Part shown: positions 14,325 through 20,388 of the stretch, piece after piece
Layout: each line of letters starts with the position of its first letter
Numbering within the stretch: position 1 is the first letter of the stretch
NCBI GenBank assembly: GCA_035628645.1
Contig: DASPJL010000110.1
Location: forward strand, 1-20,388
DNA length: 20,388 nt
Direction: 5' to 3'
DNA from: DASPJL01 sp035628645
Lineage (GTDB): Bacteria; Bacteroidota; Bacteroidia; Cytophagales; Cyclobacteriaceae
Program-made: the position numbers and the translations under genes
Notes under the pieces: generated by a model
The model's database searches: none
Seen by the model: the letters and a program-made list of their open reading frames with translations, nothing else
What the model was told of the DNA's origin: nothing

Positions 14325-16745
14325 ATGATGAACGCTTTTTTCACTAAACATAATTTTCTTTCGACTTTTATTTTTATAACGTTATTAACAAGCTGTAAAA
14401 AAGATGACGAAAACTTGCCGATTGTAGATTCTACCATTGATATTGTAATTAATGGCAGTGTACAGAAAGGGCCATTTGTAAGCGGGTCTACCATAACCAT
14501 TCAGGAATTAAAAGATACTACTTTAAGTCCAACCGGAAAGACATATATAACCAGCACTACAAATGATTTTGGTAAATTTTTTTTAGAAAGTAAAATTTCT
14601 TCCGGGTACATAGAATTAATTTCTCAGGGATATTATTTTAATGAAGTTTCAGGTCAAATTTCTGACGGACCTCTTACCTTATCCGGATTAGTAAAAACCA
14701 GTGAAACGCTGGATGTCAACATAAACATACTGACAACATTAACAAAAGATCGAATTAAATACCTGATGTCAACGGAGAACAAATCTTTTGAAGATGCTAA
14801 AATACAAGCGGAAAAGGAAGTTCTTAAAGCTTTTGGTATAGTTGAAAGTATTCCAAACGGTTTTGAAAGTTTGGACATTAGTAAAAATACAGAAGGAGAC
14901 GCGATTTTAATTGCTATATCCTCTATTTTACAAAGTCTAAATTCTGTGGGAGAGCTTTCTGAAATAATTTCTAAGATTAATCTTGATCTGAAAGAAGACG
15001 GCATATTAAGTAATGGATTAATTCAGATACTTAAAGAAAATGAGTCTAACATACAGGGGATTAACATTAGAAATAATCTTTTGGCAAGATATTCTTCGTT
15101 AGGCTTAAGCATTACAGTCCCTGAATATGAGAAGTATTTGGATGCGGATCAGGATGGGATAATAAACAAAGAGGACGAAGACAACGATGACGTATTCATA
15201 TCAGGGGTTGTTCAAAAAGGACCATTTGTAGCTGGGGCTAATGTTTGGGTGACAGAAATTTCAAGCACAGTGTCTTCTCACCAAACCGGTAGTTTTACGA
15301 CGAACTCTTTAGGTGCCTTTTCAGGCATATGTAAAGTAAATTACCCCTATTTGGAAGTCCAGGTCTCTGGAAATTTTTACAACGAGGTAACCGGAGTTGT
15401 TTCAACTCAACCAATTACCTTGGAAGCATTTATTCCAAAAAATGCAGATTCTATAAAGGTCAATGTTAATATTCTTACAACGTTAGCGAGCCGACGAATA
15501 CAACATTTAATTAATTCAGAAAATAAAGGATATATTGATGCACGTGCTCAAGCAGAAAAGGAAGTGTTAGCGATCTTTGGCATAATCGAACCAACTATTG
15601 ACCATTTCGAAGATTTAGATATTACAAAAAATAGGATAGGCGACTTAATTCTTTTGGCGGTATCTACAAATCTGTTATCTACCAAACAAAATATTGATGG
15701 ATTATCATATCTTCCGCAAATGATACATGATATAGAAATTGATGGTAAGGTAGAGGCTGATTTACAATTGACTTTAAGAGAGTTTTGTGCTGCTGTTGAT
15801 TTTTCAAATGTTAGAAAAAATTTAATTGATAGATATCTGCTGGAAGGATCTAATATAGAAATTGGAGCATTCGAAGATTTTTTGGATTTGGATGGAGACG
15901 GGTTGATAAATAAGCTCGATCCGGAAACATATGTACTCAAAAAGATTCCTACTCCTCTCTGGGCAAATGGCTCTTCTACCGTTGAATTTAATAATAAACT
16001 TTGGTACTTGGGAAAGGAAGTTTGGTCAAGCGGTGATGGCGAAATATGGACACTGGAAAAATCGCAGGAATTTTGGAACGAAAGAGTTCTTTTTGAAAGC
16101 ATCGTCAATAACGATAAATTGTGGATTTTGGGAGGAAGGAGTTCGTTTTTTGGTCCTTCGGCGGAGGATGTATTGTACAGTGGAAATGGTACCGATTGGA
16201 GCATTGCTGCTGACACTACTTCCTGGAGAAACAGAGAGTATTTTACACCTATTACATTTGAGGGAAAGGTTTGGATAATTGGCGGACAGAGAGGAGGTAA
16301 CGAAATTTGGAGCTCTTCCGATATGACTCATTGGGATAAAGTACTGGAGAATCCTCCGTTCGGTGAAAGACTTAATTCAGGCTGCATTGTTTATAACAAC
16401 AAGATTTGGTTGTTCGGTGGGGAAGAGGCGATGATTGGGGTAAAAGATATATGGTACTCTTCTGATGGAAAAAACTGGGTAAAGTCGGCGAAAACACTTC
16501 CATGGAGTTTTGGTGTAGTAAAGCCGGTTATTTATGAAGGCAAGATCTGGGTTCTAGGACCTAAAGGAGAGATTTGGTCTTCACGAGATGGAGAGAACTG
16601 GGAAAAAAATAGTTGGGTGATGAACATCGATTTTTTTGACGGGAAAGAATATTCTGTTACAGTGTTCAACAATAAGATTTGCTTAGTGCCGCACACCTCC
16701 TACGGTGAGCGGTCAATTTATTACCTGTACTCTTATAAACCCTAA
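14325..16745 (+). CDS. Lipoprotein with two tandem QKGPF modules, Ca-binding-like linkers and a C-terminal beta-propeller
   Basis: The 806-residue product has a lipoprotein signal with lipobox LTSC (C24) followed by KKDDEN, so it should be a surface or periplasmic lipoprotein. Two homologous modules follow, about 250 residues apart: VQKGPFV at 46 and 296, then DFG or GAF, a YFNEVSG/FYNEVTG block, NVNILTTL with a nearby RI..L, and QAEKEVL..FGI. The first half of each looks like a carboxypeptidase-regulatory-type beta-sandwich, the second half helical. Each module ends with an acidic DxDxDG loop (DADQDG 273-278, DLDGDG 521-526), like thrombospondin type-3/EF-hand calcium sites. Residues 540-806 carry about six (I/V/L)W(I/L)(L/I)GG ... 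WSSxDGxxW repeats, a Kelch/BNR-like propeller. No catalytic motif is visible. It may start at Met1 or Met2. Confidence 0.87.
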   Translation: MMNAFFTKHNFLSTFIFITLLTSCKKDDENLPIVDSTIDIVINGSVQKGPFVSGSTITIQELKDTTLSPTGKTYITSTTNDFGKFFLESKISSGYIELISQGYYFNEVSGQISDGPLTLSGLVKTSETLDVNINILTTLTKDRIKYLMSTENKSFEDAKIQAEKEVLKAFGIVESIPNGFESLDISKNTEGDAILIAISSILQSLNSVGELSEIISKINLDLKEDGILSNGLIQILKENESNIQGINIRNNLLARYSSLGLSITVPEYEKYLDADQDGIINKEDEDNDDVFISGVVQKGPFVAGANVWVTEISSTVSSHQTGSFTTNSLGAFSGICKVNYPYLEVQVSGNFYNEVTGVVSTQPITLEAFIPKNADSIKVNVNILTTLASRRIQHLINSENKGYIDARAQAEKEVLAIFGIIEPTIDHFEDLDITKNRIGDLILLAVSTNLLSTKQNIDGLSYLPQMIHDIEIDGKVEADLQLTLREFCAAVDFSNVRKNLIDRYLLEGSNIEIGAFEDFLDLDGDGLINKLDPETYVLKKIPTPLWANGSSTVEFNNKLWYLGKEVWSSGDGEIWTLEKSQEFWNERVLFESIVNNDKLWILGGRSSFFGPSAEDVLYSGNGTDWSIAADTTSWRNREYFTPITFEGKVWIIGGQRGGNEIWSSSDMTHWDKVLENPPFGERLNSGCIVYNNKIWLFGGEEAMIGVKDIWYSSDGKNWVKSAKTLPWSFGVVKPVIYEGKIWVLGPKGEIWSSRDGENWEKNSWVMNIDFFDGKEYSVTVFNNKICLVPHTSYGERSIYYLYSYKP

Positions 16746-16783
16746 GTAAAAATACCATCACTTTTTCATTTCCGATCAACAAG

Positions 16784-16916
16784 GCGCCGGAGCAAATAAA
16801 AAGCCTATGCTTTGTCAGAGTACACCGAAGTTTTGCAGTTAATCTTGATCAATGGAAATATGTTAGACCTTGGAAAAGATAAAGTTCAAATGTCTGACTA
16901 TCCTGAAAAGAGATGA
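16784..16916 (+). pseudogene. Frameshifted remnant resembling the end of a LytTR DNA-binding domain
   Basis: Starting 39 bp after the lipoprotein stop, one frame reads APEQIKSLCFVRVHRSFAVN and LDQ up to about 16852. The overlapping frame then reads INGNMLDLGKDKVQMSDYPE (from 16848) and KR before TGA at 16914-16916. Together they follow the LytTR pattern F(V/I)R(V/I)H(R/K)S(F/Y).VNLD.I.....(I/L).LG...(V/I)P(M/I)S, with a frame change between the two halves and no response-regulator receiver domain upstream. It looks like a decayed fragment of a LytTR-type regulator left in the intergenic space. The call rests on pattern memory only. Confidence 0.5.
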
Positions 16917-17005
16917 AGAAAATACATTTTATTAAGGGGAATCTTCTCATATTGACCTTATTAACTTCTAGGTTATAAACTTCTGATTTAATTAAGGTTA
17001 AATCT

Positions 17006-17054
17006 GATAAACAACCGAGGCTGGAAAAGAGAAGACCAGTATAGGGTAAAATGA
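17006..17054. repeat. Dispersed repeat D, copy 2
   Basis: This is the partner of 13873-13917: colinear blocks GATAA, ACAAC, TGGAAAA and GGGTAAAATGA with small gaps. No other C or E segment is seen in this spacer. Confidence 0.45.
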
Positions 17055-17236
17055 GTTACAAAAAACGTCGGCAGCCAATAATTTTCTAATAAGCTGCCCT
17101 AAATCCTTTGATGAATCAGTTAAATTGCAGTCTCGTTGTTTTAGGCTTTAATTCAATTATATATTGGAAATTAATTGTGTTCGAATATAAAAATAGCTTT
17201 CTTCGATTTTTTCTTTTTAACTCAATAACCTTTTAA

Positions 17237-19627
17237 ATGAGGAGCTTTTTAATTATTTTTTTAATTTTTCAATTAAACTCACTTGGATATGCTCAAAAAA
17301 TATGTATCCACACGAATACCCCTCATGTAATAGGCGACAAAAGCGAAACGGGACCTTCTGTTTTAACACTAAAGGCGTTTAGTATCGAGGAAGATAGTAT
17401 TTACTGGTATGAGTCTTTAAATTCAACAGTGCCTTTTTTTAAAGGTAACTTGTTTAAAAAATACTTTAATAAAACAACTACTTATTATGTAGCAGCAAAA
17501 GGAGAAGATTGCTTCTCCCATAAGGTTCCAGTTTCTGCATCTGTTGATAAATATCCACTAATAATGCCTGATTATCTATGGGTTGATCAAACTCAGTCTA
17601 CTGGTGCCACTCAAGGTCTTGCCGTTGCAATTGATAGTAAAGATAATGTTTATAGCTTTGGTCTTTTCTCCGATAATGAGGCTGACTTGAATGGAATTAA
17701 GGTAGGAAAAAACACAATAGATGGATATGGGTATAATAATTTTATTGCTAAATATGATACTTCTGGAAAAGTTACCCTTGCATTTCCTGGTATTGCTGGC
17801 AAAATAGATTTTATGGATAATCAGTCAATAAAAGTGGATCATGAAGGAAGTATATATTTAGGAGGAAATATAAGTGGCGGAATTTCTTTGGGAAGCATCG
17901 ACTTCCCATTTACAGATACTTATGATTTTTTTATTATCAAATTTGATTCTATGGGAAAAGAATTATGGGCTAAGAAGTTTTACACCTATTCTTATCAAAA
18001 TGGATCGACTTCTTTTTGTATAGATAGCGAAAATAATGTGGTATTTAAAGGGAGCTTTGAAGGTACTACTATCATAGATAGTGTTACTTTATATACTCAA
18101 TTTGCTAACAACCGGGCAGCTTTTTTTGGAAAATTCGATAAAAATGGGAAATTGGTTTTTGTAAAAACATTTAATACAGAGCTTGATTATAAGAACACAA
18201 TAATTGCGGATAACGAAGATAACATTATCATTAGTGGAATATTCCAGGAGCAAATAGATTTTACAGATACAACTTTTGCCTGTCCCCCTCTTGATTACAA
18301 TACTTATATTGTAAAATATAATAAACTAGGGGAATTTGCCTGGGCAAAATTATTGCCAAAAACTCATACAAGTGGTATAGCTGCTGATAGTTCTGGTAAT
18401 ATTTTTATTTCAGGTGATTTCATAACTGCCAACGCCCTTAAAGAACAGTCATTTAGTGAAGTAGGAGATATTTTCTTAGTAAAATTTGCTTCAGATGGAA
18501 AATTTATTTGGTTGCGTCAGTTTTACTGTCCAAGAAATGTGTTGGTTACAGGGTTTTCTGCTGATAAAAATGGAAATAGTCTTATTACAGGCTACTATCA
18601 AGAATACCTGAATTTTGATGGTTTTCATTTTAATCCACACAATAGGTATGATTTTTTCTCCTTTGTAACAAGTTATGATTCTGATGGAAATTTTAATTGG
18701 GTGAAGGATATGGATCAACTCTGGTTTCAGGAAGCTGTTTATGATAGCAAAAATAACGCATATACAATTGGCAGTTTTGAGGATTCTGTTAGAATGGATA
18801 ATCTATTTCTATATAGTACATCAAGATCTCCTGTATTCTCTAATTATAGTTACATTCTTGGTAAAATCGGCTTTAAATTAAAAGCCGATTTTGATATTAG
18901 CGATAATTGTAGTGATATTAATTTTATTAATAAATCATCAAGTGCTTTTGGTAACTCAATAGCTAACTATTTTTGGGATTTTGGAGATGGAATTACTTCC
19001 ACGGAGAAGTCCCCTTCTCATACTTTTCAATCTGACCAAAATGTTTCATTAACTATTACAGATGATAAAGGGGATTCCTCAACTATAACTAAATATGTAA
19101 ATAGTGTATATAGCCCTGTGGTTACGACAAAAGAAGTTACCTATACTTCAATTCTATTTGAATTTCCCATGATTCAAAGTATTCAGGCAGTTGAATTGGA
19201 ACAATTTTTATCAGATTCGACTTTTAAATTAATAGGAAAATTTGAGCCTGGTTCTACCTTTATTATGGAAAATTTAATTCCTAATACAACTTATAGGTTT
19301 CTTGTATCAGCGATTGATATCAACTCACGGCAGAAGTGTTCTTTTGATTTATTCATTATTACTGAAAACATCACTTCCCTTCAGGAAGAAAATGGAGTTA
19401 AAATTAATGTATTTCCGAATCCAACTTCTGGTTTAATTAAGTTTAATTCTGATAAATTAATTAATAAAATTAAAATTATTGATTTAAACGGCATAGTATA
19501 TAAGAATATAAATAATGTGATCAGCCAAGAAGTGATAGTTGATTTAATTGATTTACCTAATGGAGTTTATTTTATTTGTCTGGAGAATAAAGAGACTTTT
19601 ATTCATCAAAAAATAATTAAAAAATAA
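17237..19627 (+). CDS. T9SS-secreted protein: Ig-like, SBBP-type propeller, PKD and type A sorting domain
   Basis: The 796-residue product starts with a signal peptide (MRSFLIIFLIFQLNSLGYAQ). Residues 25-108 resemble the CHU_C-associated Ig_7 domain (IYWYESLNSTVPFF, TTTYYVAAKGEDC). About 125-540 form seven repeats with the SBBP pattern: DNVYSFG, GSIYLGG, NVVFKGS, NIIISGI, NIFISGD, NSLITGY and NAYTIGS, most followed by F(I/F)(I/V)K(F/Y)D..G....A, so a 7-bladed propeller is likely. A PKD domain (about 545-622) has YFWDFGDG and SPSHTF. An fn3-like region (about 625-710) precedes the type A T9SS sorting domain (about 724-796) with VFPNPTSG and NGVYFICLENKETFIHQKII. It should cross the outer membrane by the Por system and be anchored or released; the ligand is unknown. 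The gene is convergent with the next T9SS cargo gene. Confidence 0.93.
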   Translation: MRSFLIIFLIFQLNSLGYAQKICIHTNTPHVIGDKSETGPSVLTLKAFSIEEDSIYWYESLNSTVPFFKGNLFKKYFNKTTTYYVAAKGEDCFSHKVPVSASVDKYPLIMPDYLWVDQTQSTGATQGLAVAIDSKDNVYSFGLFSDNEADLNGIKVGKNTIDGYGYNNFIAKYDTSGKVTLAFPGIAGKIDFMDNQSIKVDHEGSIYLGGNISGGISLGSIDFPFTDTYDFFIIKFDSMGKELWAKKFYTYSYQNGSTSFCIDSENNVVFKGSFEGTTIIDSVTLYTQFANNRAAFFGKFDKNGKLVFVKTFNTELDYKNTIIADNEDNIIISGIFQEQIDFTDTTFACPPLDYNTYIVKYNKLGEFAWAKLLPKTHTSGIAADSSGNIFISGDFITANALKEQSFSEVGDIFLVKFASDGKFIWLRQFYCPRNVLVTGFSADKNGNSLITGYYQEYLNFDGFHFNPHNRYDFFSFVTSYDSDGNFNWVKDMDQLWFQEAVYDSKNNAYTIGSFEDSVRMDNLFLYSTSRSPVFSNYSYILGKIGFKLKADFDISDNCSDINFINKSSSAFGNSIANYFWDFGDGITSTEKSPSHTFQSDQNVSLTITDDKGDSSTITKYVNSVYSPVVTTKEVTYTSILFEFPMIQSIQAVELEQFLSDSTFKLIGKFEPGSTFIMENLIPNTTYRFLVSAIDINSRQKCSFDLFIITENITSLQEENGVKINVFPNPTSGLIKFNSDKLINKIKIIDLNGIVYKNINNVISQEVIVDLIDLPNGVYFICLENKETFIHQKIIKK

Positions 19628-19705
19628 AAATTACTCTTTTGTTAATGTTCCTCTCCGTTATACCGACAGCTCCTAAGAACATAAGAGCTTCTTCTATTCC
19701 AGTAC

Positions 19706-19735
19706 TGTAACAGTATAGAACTGTTGTCTGATGAT
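19706..19735. repeat. Dispersed repeat C, copy 2
   Basis: It matches 13804-13833 at 26 of 30 positions. Here it is joined to the TACTG/CAGTA hairpin and not to RAYT coding sequence. Confidence 0.65.
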
Positions 19736-19771
19736 CAAACAGAAAAAAAATGACTTTCAACAAAATAAACC

Positions 19772-19836
19772 ATGATTTTACCAATCCTAGTCCATCCCCT
19801 ATATCTGCTTCATCTGCGGTTCAGGCAATTTTCTCC
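19772..19836. repeat. Dispersed repeat E, copy 2
   Basis: It has the same three identical blocks as 14050-14116 (12 bp, 22 bp and 9 bp), in the same orientation. The 22-bp identical core is at 19803-19824. It abuts the stop codon at 19837. Confidence 0.8.
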
Positions 19837-20388
19837 TTATAGCTTTACTATTTTAAATATTGAAGTTCTTGTCTCCGTATAAATCTTTATAATATAGATG
19901 CCTTCTGATTCATCTATCAGAAGCTGGGAAAACTTAAAGTCGAGTTCATTTTGATTGATTCCCCTGCCTTCGGCTATCACTTTCCCATTCTGATTAGAGA
20001 CAAGATACGAGAGGCTTTCTGAGGCAAATTGCGAACTCCATTGAACTTTTAAGTTTCCGGTTGTTGGATTGGGATATATAAGAAGGTCTTGTTCTGCTTC
20101 AACTCCGCTTCTTAGCGCCTTTATGTCCGAATAGACAAACTTACCCTCCGCACTCACTTGTTTTAATCTATAAAAAGAGGTTATGGATTTAAATTCCTTG
20201 TCTTCAAACCTATATTTGTTTTTATTGTCGAAATGGTCATTGGCTGAAACAAAGCCGATGGAATCAAATGTTATGGCATCCCCGACTGATTTCTCCACTA
20301 CATAAAACTGACTCTCATCTATTGTTAAATTTTCCCAATTCAAAAGTGCAATCGCATTCTTTTTAAGGACATTGAATTTGGCGATATT
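19837..20388 (-). CDS. C-terminal part of a T9SS-secreted protein (5' end outside window)
   Basis: The minus-strand frame is open from the window edge to the stop at 19837, giving 183 residues with no true start (the codon at 20341-20343 is TTG inside the reading frame). The upstream part NIAKFNVLKKNAIALLNWEN continues into SQFYVVEKSVGDAITFDSIG and FYRLKQVSAEGKFVYSDI. This is the F.VEKS...F..IG...YRLKQVD..G...YS fn3-like block that very often precedes Por sorting domains. The sorting domain follows: LIYPNPTTGNLKV and GIYIIKIYTETRTSIFKIVKL. The catalytic or binding part of the protein lies beyond the window. It is convergent with another T9SS cargo gene. Confidence 0.93.
   Translation of the reverse strand, partial: NIAKFNVLKKNAIALLNWENLTIDESQFYVVEKSVGDAITFDSIGFVSANDHFDNKNKYRFEDKEFKSITSFYRLKQVSAEGKFVYSDIKALRSGVEAEQDLLIYPNPTTGNLKVQWSSQFASESLSYLVSNQNGKVIAEGRGINQNELDFKFSQLLIDESEGIYIIKIYTETRTSIFKIVKL

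Larger units (their letters stand above)
16746..17236. other. 491-bp intergenic region with a LytTR-like remnant and repeat D
   Basis: No intact gene. The region contains the LytTR-like remnant (16784-16916), repeat D copy 2 (17006-17054), and a hairpin GGCAGC/GCTGCC (17070-17075 with 17093-17098, 17-base loop). The last 140 bp are AT rich and should include the promoter of the T9SS cargo gene; TAGCTTTC at 17194-17201 is one base off the TAnnTTTG consensus. Confidence 0.5.
19628..19836. repeat. Convergent spacer almost filled by repeats C and E and small hairpins
   Basis: The 209-bp spacer contains a hairpin AGCTC/GAGCT (19668-19672 with 19685-19689), a perfect small hairpin TACTG-TAA-CAGTA (19703-19715), repeat C copy 2 (19706-19735) and repeat E copy 2 (19772-19836). 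Copy E ends directly at the stop of the minus-strand T9SS gene. No coding potential is seen. Confidence 0.6.

Noticed and set aside
15548..16216. 222-codon minus-strand frame opposite the lipoprotein gene
   Set aside because: It is Ser/Pro/Leu rich with no motif and lies opposite a well-supported gene with internal homology; antisense artefact.

Overview
This AT-rich window fits a Bacteroidota chromosome, most likely a gliding, T9SS-bearing Cytophagales-type lineage. The basis is two proteins ending in type A Por (type IX) secretion sorting domains, a periplasmic two-component-type propeller sensor with a Y_Y_Y domain, a CHU_C-type Ig domain, a lipoprotein with an SCKKDD lipobox, and the general lack of Shine-Dalgarno sites before the starts.

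Layout. (1) 1-1125: the 5' part of an AhpD-like carboxymuconolactone decarboxylase family gene (minus), a doubtful small membrane ORF, and a single-domain rhodanese (plus). (2) 1085-3064: a strong shared hairpin, then acs, acetyl-CoA synthetase (minus). (3) 3214-4656: a small Omp85/BamA-like outer-membrane barrel (plus). (4) 4754-8000: a two-gene ABC operon of the YbbA/YbbP (LolCDE/MacB-like) type (minus). (5) 8383-12781: a very large sensor phosphatase (14 propeller blades, Y_Y_Y, one membrane span, coiled coil, SpoIIE/PP2C catalytic domain) followed by a secreted creatininase-family hydrolase (plus). (6) 12794-13462: a secreted protein built of 23-residue repeats (minus), convergent on the creatininase gene over a shared terminator. 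(7) 13463-20388: an accessory-looking stretch with a lipoprotein carrying two tandem homologous modules plus a beta-propeller (14325-16745), a T9SS cargo protein with Ig, propeller, PKD and sorting domains (17237-19627), and the 3' part of another T9SS cargo gene (minus, running off the window).

The most interesting material lies outside the long genes of part 7. The three intergenic spaces hold decayed and repeated DNA: the C-terminal piece of a REP-associated (IS200-like, RAYT) transposase at 13570-13857; a frameshifted remnant that reads like the end of a LytTR DNA-binding domain at 16784-16916; and three short sequence families (called C, D and E here) that recur between 13.8-14.1 kb, 17.0 kb and 19.7-19.8 kb. 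These spaces look like a landing zone for small mobile or REP-like elements around the surface-protein genes.

Functionally the window mixes housekeeping (acetate activation, sulfur transfer, envelope ABC machinery) with envelope sensing and surface or secreted proteins. I see no complete defence system, CRISPR array, tRNA or rRNA. All family calls are by eye from motifs and no search was run.
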